DNA from: Salinimicrobium terrae DSM 17865
GTDB taxonomy: Bacteria > Bacteroidota > Bacteroidia > Flavobacteriales > Flavobacteriaceae
Direction of reading: 5' to 3'
NCBI RefSeq assembly: GCF_000424665.1
Contig: NZ_AUKI01000024.1
Coordinates: 1-64,000 of the forward strand
Length of the DNA stretch: 64,000 nucleotides
Positions 26,451 to 35,242 of the stretch are shown here, piece by piece. How positions within the stretch are numbered: the first letter of the stretch is position 1; each line of letters starts with the position of its first letter. A program made the translations under genes and the position numbers. The notes beneath the pieces are model-generated. The model did not search any database. It was not told where the DNA came from and worked only from the letters and a program-made list of their open reading frames with translations.

Positions 26451-27776
26451 ATGGCAAGATTTGAACTGAAATTACCCAAAATGGGGGAAAGTGTTGCGGA
26501 AGCAACCATTACAAATTGGTTAAAGGAAGTTGGAGATACCATTGAAGCCGATGAGGCTGTTCTGGAAATTGCCACAGATAAAGTGGACAGTGAAGTACCT
26601 AGCGAAGTTGACGGAAAGCTGGTAGAAAAGCTTTTTAATGCAGATGATGTAGTGCAGGTAGGACAAACGATCGCTATAATTGAAACTGAAAGCGATGAGG
26701 CGGCCGAAACTACCCCGGTAGCTGACCAGCAAGTGCCTTCTCCCGAAATTGAAGAAGCTGTTGCCGCCGCCGAGGAGCGTGTGGACAAGGCTAAAGAAAT
26801 AAGCACCCAGGATTTCTCTGATAGTAACAGGTTTTATTCTCCATTGGTTAAGAATATTGCCAAGGAAGAAGGAATTTCATTTGATGAGCTCGAGAAATTA
26901 GAAGGTAGCGGTAAGGATGGAAGAGTGACTAAAAATGACATTTTAGAATACCTTGAAACCCGATCTTCTCAACCTGCATCAAAGTCAGGTCAACAACCAC
27001 AACAACAAGCTGCAACTCAAAACCAGGCTGCATCACAACCCGCTAAAACTCCTGTGAGTGTGAATGGTGAGGACGAGATCATTGAGATGTCCCGAATGGG
27101 CAAAATGATAGCTCATCACATGGTGGAAAGTGCACAAACTTCAGCTCACGTGCAGTCTTTCATTGAGGTTGATGTAACTAACATCTGGAATTGGAGGAAA
27201 AAGAACAAAGATGCGTTTGAAAAAAGAGAAGGGGAGAAACTTACATTCACCCCGATCTTTATGGAGGCTGTAGCCAAGGCTATAAAAGATTTCCCATTGA
27301 TCAACATTTCCGTTGACGGGGACAAGATCATTAAGAGGAAAAATATAAACCTGGGAATGGCAGCAGCCCTTCCCGATGGCAATCTAATTGTACCGGTGAT
27401 TAAAAATGCCGATCAGCTTAACCTGGTAGGCATGGCAAAAGCAGTGAATGATCTTGCCGGCCGTGCCCGTATCAACAAGCTAAAACCGGATGATATCCAG
27501 GGTGGTACTTATACGGTGACCAACGTTGGGACCTTTGGAAGTATTATGGGCACACCTATTATTAATCAGCCACAGGTTGCGATCCTTGCTTTGGGTGCTA
27601 TTAGAAAAGTGCCGGCAGTGATTGAAACTCCCGAAGGAGATTTCATTGGAATTCGATACAAGATGTTCCTTTCTCACAGCTATGATCACCGAGTGGTGAA
27701 CGGTGCATTGGGAGGACAGTTTGTTCAGAGAGTAGCCCAATACCTGGAAAAATTTGACAAGAACAGAGACGTATAA
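26451..27776 (+). CDS. 2-oxo-acid dehydrogenase E2 acyltransferase (probable branched-chain type)
   Basis: This 441-residue lipoamide acyltransferase (E2) transfers acyl groups from lipoyl to CoA in a 2-oxo-acid dehydrogenase complex. Its domains are a lipoyl domain with the lipoylated Lys44 (ATDKVDSEVPS), a Glu/Ala-rich linker, a peripheral subunit-binding domain (~131-170, SPLVKNIAKEEGI), a Gln/Ala-rich linker, and a catalytic domain (~210-441). The catalytic histidine motif is H413-RVVN-G418, i.e. Asn417 where most E2s have Asp. Sequence style resembles branched-chain E2 of Bacteroidota. E1 and E3 genes are not next to it, which is common in this group. Confidence 0.9.
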   Translation: MARFELKLPKMGESVAEATITNWLKEVGDTIEADEAVLEIATDKVDSEVPSEVDGKLVEKLFNADDVVQVGQTIAIIETESDEAAETTPVADQQVPSPEIEEAVAAAEERVDKAKEISTQDFSDSNRFYSPLVKNIAKEEGISFDELEKLEGSGKDGRVTKNDILEYLETRSSQPASKSGQQPQQQAATQNQAASQPAKTPVSVNGEDEIIEMSRMGKMIAHHMVESAQTSAHVQSFIEVDVTNIWNWRKKNKDAFEKREGEKLTFTPIFMEAVAKAIKDFPLINISVDGDKIIKRKNINLGMAAALPDGNLIVPVIKNADQLNLVGMAKAVNDLAGRARINKLKPDDIQGGTYTVTNVGTFGSIMGTPIINQPQVAILALGAIRKVPAVIETPEGDFIGIRYKMFLSHSYDHRVVNGALGGQFVQRVAQYLEKFDKNRDV

Positions 27777-27796
27777 TTAAAGTCTCAAAAATGATA

Positions 27797-27834
27797 AAAA
27801 GCCATGGCCTTTCCGGCTGTGGCTTTCTTTTTTA
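27797..27834 (+). terminator. intrinsic terminator after the E2 gene
   Basis: AAAGCCA (27798-27804) pairs with TGGCTTT (27820-27826), with inner GC pairs, and is followed by CTTTTTT. It lies 21 bp past the E2 stop. Confidence 0.8.
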
Positions 27835-27889
27835 GCTGTTTCCCCTAAAAATTTCGGGAAATAGTATATTTACCAAAATCCGAATTTAT

Positions 27890-28669
27890 ATGGAATTGAA
27901 GCTGAACAAGCCATTATGTTTTTTTGATCTTGAGGCGACAGGAACTAATGTGGCCAAAGACAGGATCGTCGAAATTTCTATTCTTAAAGTTTTTCCCAAT
28001 GGTAACCGTGAAAGCAAAACCTGGCTGGTAAATCCCACGGTGCCAATCTCCAAAGAAGTGATTGCCATCCACGGCATAACCAATGAGAAAGTGGCCAACG
28101 AACCAACTTTTAAGGAACTCGCTCCCACGGTTTATGAAATGATTAAAGGTTGCGATCTTGCCGGGTATAATTCCAATCGTTATGACATTCCACTTTTAGC
28201 TGAAGAAATGTTACGCGCAGGAGTGGATTTTGACATGAAGAATTCACTCGCAGTTGATGTGCAGACCATTTTCCATAAGATGGAACAACGAACCCTTTCT
28301 GCTGCATATAAATTCTACTGCGGTAAAGATCTTGAAGGCGCTCATGGTGCCGAAGCCGATACAATGGCGACTTATGAAGTCCTGAAGTCCCAACTTGAAC
28401 GCTATGAAGAACAACTGCAGAATGATGTAAAGTGGCTGTCTTCGTTTACAGCCAGGAAAGAATGCGCAGATATTGCAGGTTTTATTGTGTATGATAAAAA
28501 GGGAAGAGAAGTCTTTAGTTTTGGTAAACATAAAGGAAAATCTGTGGAAGATATTCTGGAGCAGGAACCGGGATATTTCGGCTGGTTCCAAAATGCCGAT
28601 TTCCCGCTGTATACCAAGAAAGTTCTTACCGCGATTAAGTTGAGAAAGCTCAACACAAAACTTAAATAA
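27890..28669 (+). CDS. DnaQ-like DEDDh 3'-5' exonuclease
   Basis: The 259-residue protein starts with a DEDDh exonuclease domain (1-165): motif I FFDLEATGT (Asp13, Glu15), motif II around AGYNSNRYDIPLLAEE, and motif III with HGAEADTMATYEVL. A C-terminal domain (about 185-259; GKHKGKSVEDILEQEPGYFGWF) resembles the DUF3820/exodeoxyribonuclease X extension. It could process single-stranded DNA or RNA ends. Its role is not known. It begins a run of co-directional genes: exonuclease, FAH, Hpt and cinA, the last three overlapping or abutting. Confidence 0.9.
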   Translation: MELKLNKPLCFFDLEATGTNVAKDRIVEISILKVFPNGNRESKTWLVNPTVPISKEVIAIHGITNEKVANEPTFKELAPTVYEMIKGCDLAGYNSNRYDIPLLAEEMLRAGVDFDMKNSLAVDVQTIFHKMEQRTLSAAYKFYCGKDLEGAHGAEADTMATYEVLKSQLERYEEQLQNDVKWLSSFTARKECADIAGFIVYDKKGREVFSFGKHKGKSVEDILEQEPGYFGWFQNADFPLYTKKVLTAIKLRKLNTKLK

Positions 28670-28678
28670 ATACTGTCA

Positions 28679-29293
28679 ATGAAGATCATCTGTATAGGTC
28701 GGAATTATACCGATCATATTGCCGAACTTCAGAACGAAAGACCCGATGAGCCGGTGATCTTTTTAAAACCTGATTCGGCTGTGCTGCTTAAGAAGCAGCC
28801 TTTCTTTATTCCGGAGTTTTCCAATGATGTGCACTACGAAGTAGAGCTGCTGGTAAGGATCAATAAGATCGGGAAACACATTCAGAAGAAATTTGCTCAC
28901 AAATATTATGATGAGATTGGATTGGGTATCGATTTTACAGCCCGGGACCTGCAGACTAAGCTCAAAGATAAAGGTCTGCCGTGGGAAAAAGCTAAAGGTT
29001 TTGACGGCTCTGCTGTCATTGGAGAAAAATGGATTGAAAAATCACATTTTAAAGACCTTAATGATATAGGTTTTGAACTGGAAAAAAATGGAAAACTGGT
29101 GCAGCAGGGAAGATCTTCACATATGTTATGGAAGATTGACGAAATAATTGAATATATTTCACAGTATTTTACGCTCAAAATAGGAGATGTGATCTTCACA
29201 GGAACTCCTGCAGGGGTGGGGCCGGTTGCAATAAATGATCAATTGAGCGGATTTATAGAAGACCAACAAATATTCTCAATACAGGTAAAATAA
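28679..29293 (+). CDS. fumarylacetoacetate hydrolase (FAH) family protein
   Basis: The 204-residue protein has the FAH-fold core with metal-ligand glutamates in HYEVELLVRI and aspartate in GIDFTARDLQ. The conserved VIFTGTPAGVGP is near the C-terminus. The FAH family includes acylpyruvate hydrolases and oxaloacetate decarboxylases, so the substrate is open. It starts 9 bp after the exonuclease stop and overlaps the Hpt gene by one base (TAATG), indicating an operon. The length, about 200 residues, suits the short FAHD1/YcgM-like group. Confidence 0.9.
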   Translation: MKIICIGRNYTDHIAELQNERPDEPVIFLKPDSAVLLKKQPFFIPEFSNDVHYEVELLVRINKIGKHIQKKFAHKYYDEIGLGIDFTARDLQTKLKDKGLPWEKAKGFDGSAVIGEKWIEKSHFKDLNDIGFELEKNGKLVQQGRSSHMLWKIDEIIEYISQYFTLKIGDVIFTGTPAGVGPVAINDQLSGFIEDQQIFSIQVK

Positions 29294-29631
29294 TGAGGAA
29301 CTACAATTTAGAAAGTGTTGAAGAAATGGCCGGCGGAGACCAGGACTTCGTAAAAGTGGTGGTACAAACATTCCTTGAGGAGATCCCTCCAGATCTTGAA
29401 GGAATGAACCAGGCCGTTATTCAGGATAACCCTGAACAGGCTTATCAATACGCTCATAAAATGAAACCAAACTTCCAGATGTTTGGTTTAGGTCTAATGC
29501 CTCAAATTAAGATCCTCGAAGGTTGGGCAAAAGACGGTGAAAACAAAGAAGAAGTTCAAGAGGCTACCCGCATTATTACCGATAAGTATAAAAAAGCCGA
29601 AAAAGAACTTAAGGAAGATTTTGATCTATAA
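29293..29631 (+). CDS. Hpt-domain phosphotransfer protein
   Basis: The 112-residue protein is a single histidine-phosphotransfer domain. The putative phosphorylated His55 lies in [16 protein letters not shown], preceded by an acidic helix ([12 protein letters not shown]). Such proteins relay phosphate between hybrid kinases and response regulators. No kinase or regulator gene is next to it; the hybrid kinase at 9908-12112 is the nearest in this window, but a link is only a guess. It overlaps the start of cinA by one base and the end of the FAH gene by one base, so translation is probably coupled. Confidence 0.88.
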   Translation: MRNYNLESVEEMAGGDQDFVKVVVQTFLEEIPPDLEGMNQAVIQDNPEQAYQYAHKMKPNFQMFGLGLMPQIKILEGWAKDGENKEEVQEATRIITDKYKKAEKELKEDFDL

Positions 29632-30884
29632 TGACTGCAGAAATTATTACCATAGGAGATGAGATCCTTATTGGGCAGATAGTCGATTCCAATTCGGCCT
29701 ATATTGCGAAGGAGCTCAATCTTATTGGGATTTCTGTTTACCAGATCACTTCTGTTCAGGATGAAAAGGAGCACATCCTTACTACTTTAAGTGAGGCTTC
29801 AAAAAGAGCAGATATCATCATTCTTACCGGCGGCTTAGGGCCAACCAAAGATGATGTGACAAAATATACCCTTGCTGCTTATTTTGAAGATGAGCTGGTA
29901 TTGAATGAAAAGGTGCTTCAACATGTCGAGGAGCTTTTCTTGAAATACAAGAAGACTCCGATTTCAGATCTTAACCGAGAGCAGGCAATGTTGCCTTCAA
30001 AAGCTACTGTGCTGCATAATAAATACGGGACTGCTGCAGGGATGTGGATCGATAAGGATCAAAAGGTTTACATTTCTCTTCCCGGTGTGCCTTACGAGAT
30101 GAAGAATCTTGTGGAAGAGGAGGTAATTCCCCGGCTAAGGGAAAAATTTGATCGCCCGTTTATTTATCATAAGACTATTCTCACAAGCGGAGAGGCCGAA
30201 AGTGTTATTGCGAATAAACTCGCCGGCTTTGAAGAAAAACTACCTAAACATATTAAGCTGGCTTACTTACCGGGATTGGGACGGGTACGGCTAAGACTCT
30301 CCGGAAAGGGTGAAAATGAGGAGGAACTAATAACTTCAGTTGAGAAGCAGGTGGAAGGTTTATATGAACTCCTGGGAGATATTATTTCTGAAGAGCAGGA
30401 GGAGGATGAAAAAATTGCTGTTCAGATAAGTAAAATACTCACTGCAAAAAAGAAATTCCTCTCGGCAGCCGAAAGTTGCACAGGAGGAGCTTTGGCGGCT
30501 TCCTTTACCACTCATCCAGGCGCATCGGGCTGCTTTAAAGGGGGAATTGTCTCTTATGCAACCCAGCTTAAAATTGAAAACCTGAATATTTCCGAAGAGC
30601 TTATTAAAAAACATTCGGTGGTTAGTGCCGAGGTGGCCGAGGCTATGGCAAAGAACGCCCGCAAGGCTTTTAAAACTGACTACGCGCTTTCAACAACCGG
30701 AAATGCCGGACCAACGAAAGGAGAAAGTGATGCCGAAGTAGGTACTGTTTATATTGGTCTTGCAACGCCTGATAAAGTTTTTTCTCAAAAATTTGTTTTT
30801 GGTAATAACAGGGATCAGGTGGTAAAACACACTGTGCATAAAGCATTTGAAATGATCCTGAAGGAAATTACGGCAGAGAAATAA
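29631..30884 (+). CDS. cinA: CinA-like protein (competence/damage-inducible)
   Basis: The 417-residue protein has an N-terminal MoaB/MogA-like domain ([34 protein letters not shown]) and a C-terminal PncC-like domain ([30 protein letters not shown]). CinA-family proteins have pyrophosphatase and NMN-deamidase activities in NAD salvage. The two-domain length is normal. It is last in the exonuclease-FAH-Hpt-cinA unit and upstream of rpmB, a conserved flavobacterial order. No terminator with a clear stem follows it. Confidence 0.95.
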   Translation: MTAEIITIGDEILIGQIVDSNSAYIAKELNLIGISVYQITSVQDEKEHILTTLSEASKRADIIILTGGLGPTKDDVTKYTLAAYFEDELVLNEKVLQHVEELFLKYKKTPISDLNREQAMLPSKATVLHNKYGTAAGMWIDKDQKVYISLPGVPYEMKNLVEEEVIPRLREKFDRPFIYHKTILTSGEAESVIANKLAGFEEKLPKHIKLAYLPGLGRVRLRLSGKGENEEELITSVEKQVEGLYELLGDIISEEQEEDEKIAVQISKILTAKKKFLSAAESCTGGALAASFTTHPGASGCFKGGIVSYATQLKIENLNISEELIKKHSVVSAEVAEAMAKNARKAFKTDYALSTTGNAGPTKGESDAEVGTVYIGLATPDKVFSQKFVFGNNRDQVVKHTVHKAFEMILKEITAEK

Positions 30885-30911
30885 AAAAAGATCTCTGCGT
30901 TTTTGGAATAA

Positions 30912-30950
30912 AGAGCCAGGACCGCTGCGCTTTTGAGCCAGGAGACAAAA
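30912..30950 (+). repeat. dispersed repeat, family B copy 2
   Basis: The core CAGGACCGCTGCGCTTTTGA then GCCAGGAGACAAAA resembles CAAGACCGCTTCACTTCAAG then AACCAGGAGTCAAGA at 55405-55445 and the complement of 21001-21042. It is in the 458-bp gap between cinA and rpmB. Nothing else coding was seen there apart from the tandem repeat and the ribosomal promoter. Confidence 0.6.
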
Positions 30951-31027
30951 TAATAATCTCGATAGGAGAATTTTGAGATTTGTTATTCGACTATGGCATT
31001 CGGTGCTTAAAATTTGTTTTCATTAAT

Positions 31028-31076
31028 CCAGTCTCCAGTCTCCAGTCTCCAGTCTTCAGTCTCCAGTCTCTGGTCT
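31028..31076 (+). repeat. 7-bp tandem repeat (CCAGTCT)
   Basis: Seven successive 7-bp units: four perfect CCAGTCT, one TCAGTCT, one CCAGTCT, and one CTGGTCT. This is a minisatellite-like array in the cinA-rpmB gap. It is non-coding and may vary in copy number by slippage. Confidence 0.9.
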
Positions 31077-31274
31077 CGGGATTCTGGTTAATTTTTGTTG
31101 CTTCAGGCTTTTGAAAAGTACTTCAGGAGCAACCGAAATTAAGGTTCGATTTTAAAAAACTTCCGAAGCAAAAAAATAAAACCAAAAACTTAGGTGTCAA
31201 AAGTGGCATTTTCAGAAGCATTTTCCGCAGAAGAAGCTAAGGAGGAACTTCAGAAAAATATTTTTAATTCCCTA

Positions 31275-31305
31275 TTGGCTATTAGGTAAAAAAATCGTTA
31301 ATTTG
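31275..31305 (+). promoter_or_regulatory. candidate promoter for rpmB-rpmG-DUF4295
   Basis: A TTG -33 box (31275-31277) and a TTAATTTG -7-like box (31298-31305) are 20 bp apart, close to the Bacteroidota consensus. The start codon of rpmB is 37 bp downstream. Confidence 0.5.
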
Positions 31306-31342
31306 CAGCCTGTTTTGAAATAACGAGTTAAAGTATAGAACA

Positions 31343-31582
31343 ATGTCAAGAGTTTGTGAACTTACAGGTAAGAAAGCAATGGTAGGAAACAATGTTTCCC
31401 ACGCGATGAACAAGACAAAACGTAAATTTGACGCCAATTTGGTTAAAAAACGTTTTTACATCCCTGAAGAAGATAAATGGATCACTTTAAAAGTATCTAC
31501 TTCTGCAATTAAGACAATTAATAAAAAAGGGATTGCTGCAGTAATTAAAGATGCCCGCGCAAAAGGCTTTTTAACCAAGTAA
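31343..31582 (+). CDS. rpmB: 50S ribosomal protein L28
   Basis: L28 is a small basic protein of the large ribosomal subunit. The 79 residues begin MSRVCELTGKKAMVGNNVSH, the classic L28 N-terminus, followed by TKRKFDANL and the basic tail KDARAKGFLTK. The length is normal. It forms an operon with rpmG (24 bp downstream) and the DUF4295 gene, the usual flavobacterial arrangement. Confidence 0.98.
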   Translation: MSRVCELTGKKAMVGNNVSHAMNKTKRKFDANLVKKRFYIPEEDKWITLKVSTSAIKTINKKGIAAVIKDARAKGFLTK

Positions 31583-31606
31583 TCCTAACATTTAAGACGC
31601 AGTAAA

Positions 31607-31789
31607 ATGGCAAAGAAAGGTAACAGAGTTCAGGTTATATTAGAGTGTACAGAGCACAAAGCAACGGGTAAACCGGGTACTTCAAGATATATTACAACAA
31701 AAAATAAAAAGAACACGCCAGATAGAATGGAGCTGAAGAAATTCAACCCAATTCTAAAGAAAATGACGGTTCATAAAGAAATTAAATAA
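31607..31789 (+). CDS. rpmG: 50S ribosomal protein L33
   Basis: L33 is a small large-subunit ribosomal protein. The 60-residue sequence starts [20 protein letters not shown] and ends with [11 protein letters not shown], typical for the family. It lacks the CxxC pairs of zinc-binding L33 (only Cys14 is visible), so this is a zinc-independent form. It sits between rpmB and the DUF4295 gene, 24 bp and 9 bp away. Confidence 0.98.
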   Translation: MAKKGNRVQVILECTEHKATGKPGTSRYITTKNKKNTPDRMELKKFNPILKKMTVHKEIK

Positions 31790-31798
31790 GCGTAAGTC

Positions 31799-31951
31799 AT
31801 GGCAAAGAAATCAGTAGCAACATTACAGACAGGATCAAAGAGATTAACTAAGGCTATTAAAATGGTGAAATCTCCAAAGACCGGTGCCTATACTTTCGTT
31901 GAAGGAATTATGGCTCCTGAAATGGTAAATGACTTCCTGAATAAGAAATAA
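31799..31951 (+). CDS. DUF4295 small ribosomal-operon protein
   Basis: The 50-residue basic protein (starts MAKKSVATLQTGSKRLTKAI; ends NDFLNKK) matches the DUF4295 family, found in Bacteroidota between rpmG and ftsY. The context suggests a ribosome-associated or ribosomal accessory role. It starts 9 bp after the rpmG stop. The frame is open with a clear ATG and a TAA at 31949-31951. Confidence 0.92.
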   Translation: MAKKSVATLQTGSKRLTKAIKMVKSPKTGAYTFVEGIMAPEMVNDFLNKK

Positions 31952-31973
31952 GTTATTTTCAAAATAATTAAAG

Positions 31974-32005
31974 GCCGTCCCGATACACATCGGGACGGCT
32001 TTTTG
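31974..32005 (+). terminator. intrinsic terminator after the ribosomal operon
   Basis: A perfect 11-bp stem GCCGTCCCGAT (31974-31984)/ATCGGGACGGC (31989-31999) with an ACAC loop is followed by five T. This is one of the strongest hairpins in the window. Confidence 0.95.
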
Positions 32006-32083
32006 TTTTTGTGTATATTTACCCTCGGCTTTTTGCCTATGGGTATTTGCCGTTTGTACTAAAAATAAAGACCATACCACATA

Positions 32084-33037
32084 ATGAGTTTATTCAAAAA
32101 GATCTTCACGCGTGAGAAAAAAGAGACCCTGGATAAGGGTCTTGAAAAATCCAAAAATGATTTCTTTTCCAAGCTGGGAAAAGCAGTTGCCGGTAAATCC
32201 AAAGTTGATGAAGAGGTACTCGACGACCTGGAGGATGTACTGGTGAGCAGTGACGTGGGTGTTGGAACAACAGTTAAGATCATCAATCGTATCGAAGAAC
32301 GTGTAGCCAGGGACAGGTTCCTCGGGACAGACGAACTTAATAAGATCCTGAGGGAGGAGATCGCTGCCCTTATGGCCGAAACAAATTCGGGCGAAGCGAC
32401 AGAGTTCTATGTTCCTACAGATAAAAAACCTTACGTGATCATGGTGGTTGGCGTGAATGGAGTAGGTAAAACCACAACGATTGGAAAGCTCGCTTATCAA
32501 TTTAAAAAGGAAGGTAAAAAGGTGGTTCTTGGTGCAGCCGATACTTTTAGAGCAGCCGCGATCGAACAACTTCAGGTTTGGGCAGACAGGGTGGATGTTC
32601 CTATTGTAAAGCAAAGAATGGGTAGTGATCCTGCTTCCGTGGCATTTGATTCTGTGCAGAGCGCAGTGAAGCAGGACGCAGATGTGGTGATCATTGATAC
32701 CGCAGGCCGACTTCACAACAAGGTAAATTTAATGAATGAGCTTACCAAGGTGAAGAGGGTGATGCAGAAAGTGGTAGATGATGCGCCTCATGAGGTTTTA
32801 CTTGTTCTGGATGGGTCTACGGGCCAAAATGCTTTTGAGCAGGCTAAACAATTTACTGCAGCTACCGAGGTCACTTCCCTTGCAGTAACCAAACTTGACG
32901 GAACCGCAAAAGGCGGGGTAGTAATAGGTATTAGTGACCAGTTCCAGATCCCCGTAAAATATATTGGGGTGGGCGAAGGCATTGAAGACCTGCAGGTTTT
33001 TAATAAGTATGAATTCGTGGATTCTTTCTTTAAATAG
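32084..33037 (+). CDS. ftsY: signal recognition particle receptor FtsY
   Basis: FtsY is the SRP receptor GTPase that docks ribosome-nascent chain complexes at the membrane translocon. The 317-residue protein has the helical N domain (1-110), then the NG GTPase core with GVNGVGKTTTIGKLA, DTFRAAAIEQL, DTAGRLHNK, TKLDGTAKGG and GVGEGIEDLQVF. As in many Bacteroidota the acidic N-terminal A domain is very short. It starts 79 bp after the ribosomal-operon terminator. In many Flavobacteriia rimO follows closely; here about 11 kb separates them. Confidence 0.97.
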   Translation: MSLFKKIFTREKKETLDKGLEKSKNDFFSKLGKAVAGKSKVDEEVLDDLEDVLVSSDVGVGTTVKIINRIEERVARDRFLGTDELNKILREEIAALMAETNSGEATEFYVPTDKKPYVIMVVGVNGVGKTTTIGKLAYQFKKEGKKVVLGAADTFRAAAIEQLQVWADRVDVPIVKQRMGSDPASVAFDSVQSAVKQDADVVIIDTAGRLHNKVNLMNELTKVKRVMQKVVDDAPHEVLLVLDGSTGQNAFEQAKQFTAATEVTSLAVTKLDGTAKGGVVIGISDQFQIPVKYIGVGEGIEDLQVFNKYEFVDSFFK

Positions 33038-33061
33038 CATTTCAATTCAATTTACATCCCT

Positions 33062-34732
33062 ATGAAGCAATTCTATATTCTTTTTTTGGTCCTTTTAACT
33101 GCAACTTCCTGTAAAGTACAAACAGAAGAAGAAGCGGTCGTGGCAGAACCTGCAGTGGTGTGGGAGCGACAGGATGAAGCTGCCGAACTTGAAGAACAGG
33201 CGCAGCATGAGAATGAAAGAATGCAGTTTAAACTTATCAATTCTCAAACCCTGGACAAGAATGAGATCTGGAAACCATTTGAAGAGGATCTTGCTCAATT
33301 CTCTGCCAGAAAGTATGAGTCTCTGAAACCTCTTATTCTTGAAAGAAGCATTCCCGAACTGCAACGTGCTATTAAGAACGGCCGACTTTCCTATACAGAT
33401 CTTACCCTTTTCTACATTTATCGCATAAGAGAGTTTGAAAGCAATAATGAACTTTCCCTTAACGCAGTGATCGCATTGAATCCCGATGTAGTGGCACAGG
33501 CCAGACAGCTTGATGAGCAGGAAATCCCTGCAGGGAGTGAGAATTCGGTTTACGGAATGCCTATTATGCTCAAGGATAATATCAATACTTCAAACGTAAA
33601 AACTACTGCCGGAGCAATTGCCCTGGCGGAGAATTTACCTACTGAAGATGCTTTTATTGTAGAGCGTTTACTGGACAATAAGGCGCTTATTTTGGGTAAG
33701 GCAAATCTTAGTGAATGGGCCTATTACTTTTGTGAAGGTTGTCCTCTGGGATACAGTGCCGTTGGCGGGCAAACCCTTAATCCCTACGGAAGAAAATTAT
33801 TTGAAACCGGAGGTTCCAGCGCGGGCAGCGGAGTGGTAGTAGCTGCAAATTATGCTGTGGCTTCAATTGGGACCGAAACAGCCGGTTCTATTCTTTCACC
33901 GGCTTCCAAGAACTCTGTGGTAGGATTAAAACCGACTGTTGGGCTGCTGAGCCGCACCGGGATCATTCCTATTTCCGGCACCCTGGATACTCCCGGTCCT
34001 ATGACAAAATATATTATTGACAATGCAATTTTGCTCGATGCCCTTACGGGAAAAGATTCAGAAGATCCTGCATCGGTCGTAGGAGGTATTAATTATGTAG
34101 AAGCACTTTCTTCTGAAGGTCTCCGCGGAAAAAGAATTGGAGTCATGAAGTCTCTGTTGACCGATTCCCTGTACAATAATGCTGTAAATGCGATGAGAGA
34201 AGGCGGAGCCGTAATTGTAGAATTTGAGGCCGAGCAGGTGCCGTTGGAAAATTTCCTTACCCTTCTCAATGCACATATGAAAAAGGATCTTCCTGCCTAC
34301 CTTTCTACTCAGGCAGGAGAGGATATAGAATTCAGGAGTGTTGGGGAAATAGCAGAATACAATCAGCAGGACAGTGTACTGCGGGCACCATACGGGCAGC
34401 AGCTTTTTGATGCAATAGTGGCCGATACTACAAGTGCTGCAGAGCTGGAAAGGATCTCTGCACAGCTTCAGGAAAACGGAAGACGGTTTTTTGACGTGCC
34501 TATGGATCAACACAACCTTGATGCAGTTGCTTCCATAAATAATTATCATGCGGCCTATGCTGCCGTGGCAAAGTATCCTGCTCTCGCTGTTCCTGCCGGC
34601 TTTGAAGCTACCGGGGAGCCAAAGAGTATCACTTTTATAGCCAAACCCTTTGAAGAAGCTATGCTTTTAAATTTGGGTCAGGGTTTTGAACAGCTGAACC
34701 ATTTAAGAAAACAGCCCGGGAATTACAGATAA
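33062..34732 (+). CDS. exported amidase-signature family lipoprotein
   Basis: The 556-residue amidase has signal peptide MKQFYILFLVLLTATSC with the lipobox TSC (Cys17), so it is probably a lipoprotein. The amidase-signature core has the Lys of the Ser-cisSer-Lys triad in MLKDNINT, the cis-Ser region GGSSAGSGVVVA and the nucleophile region GTETAGSILSPAS. These enzymes hydrolyse C-N amide bonds; the substrate (peptide amide, urea derivative or other) is unknown. It starts 24 bp after ftsY and the next small gene begins 1 bp after it, so they may be co-transcribed. Length is typical for secreted members. Confidence 0.9.
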   Translation: MKQFYILFLVLLTATSCKVQTEEEAVVAEPAVVWERQDEAAELEEQAQHENERMQFKLINSQTLDKNEIWKPFEEDLAQFSARKYESLKPLILERSIPELQRAIKNGRLSYTDLTLFYIYRIREFESNNELSLNAVIALNPDVVAQARQLDEQEIPAGSENSVYGMPIMLKDNINTSNVKTTAGAIALAENLPTEDAFIVERLLDNKALILGKANLSEWAYYFCEGCPLGYSAVGGQTLNPYGRKLFETGGSSAGSGVVVAANYAVASIGTETAGSILSPASKNSVVGLKPTVGLLSRTGIIPISGTLDTPGPMTKYIIDNAILLDALTGKDSEDPASVVGGINYVEALSSEGLRGKRIGVMKSLLTDSLYNNAVNAMREGGAVIVEFEAEQVPLENFLTLLNAHMKKDLPAYLSTQAGEDIEFRSVGEIAEYNQQDSVLRAPYGQQLFDAIVADTTSAAELERISAQLQENGRRFFDVPMDQHNLDAVASINNYHAAYAAVAKYPALAVPAGFEATGEPKSITFIAKPFEEAMLLNLGQGFEQLNHLRKQPGNYR

Positions 34733-34733
34733 T

Positions 34734-35012
34734 ATGTCACACAGGAATCTGGTGATCATCACGAAGATCATCCTTATCTACAGTATATTTTTCATTGTTA
34801 TGAAGCTGGTGATCATCTTTGGTGGTGCCTGGCTTGTTCCAAATCTTGTTTTAATGCTTCCCTTTCTTATCCTGGGAATAATCTCGGGAATCCAGGTGAA
34901 GCGGGAAAAATATTCCTGGTGGTTTGTGGGGATTGGAGCAGCAGTGATCATTCTCACTCGCGTCTATGAAACTCAGCTGGCGGTGTGGATACAGCAGCAG
35001 GTGATGAGCTAA
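34734..35012 (+). CDS. small membrane protein, function unknown
   Basis: The 92-residue protein has three hydrophobic segments (about 10-28, 32-52 and 60-75), including IFFIVMKLVIIFGGAW and WWFVGIGAAVIILTRV. It starts 1 bp after the amidase stop and ends before a terminator. No known domain is recognised. The tight spacing suggests it is translated with the amidase. Confidence 0.7.
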   Translation: MSHRNLVIITKIILIYSIFFIVMKLVIIFGGAWLVPNLVLMLPFLILGIISGIQVKREKYSWWFVGIGAAVIILTRVYETQLAVWIQQQVMS

Positions 35013-35049
35013 ACAACTTTAAAAAATCCTTCTGAAAATATCATTTATA

Positions 35050-35077
35050 AGCCTGAAGATTCTTTAGGCTTTTTTTG
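35050..35077 (+). terminator. intrinsic terminator after the small membrane protein gene
   Basis: An AGCCTGAAG/TTTAGGCT-type inverted repeat with a short loop is followed by seven T. It marks the end of the ftsY-amidase region before the array. Confidence 0.85.
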
Positions 35078-35242
35078 TGTTCTATTCTAACTGTAACAAA
35101 TCCCGGAAATATGTGCTTCTTTACGGGTTTCCATAATTGTCTTTAACAGAATTTTAATAGATTTACTGTCAGCAGTAACAAAAGTTGTTTTATTCCCTTT
35201 TATAAGGTGGTAAAAAGAAGTGTTTTGCTGTTATATAACGAG

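Noticed and set aside
31028-31076. CRISPR-like repeat
   Set aside because: Units are 7 bp and directly adjacent, with no unique spacers, so it is a tandem repeat.
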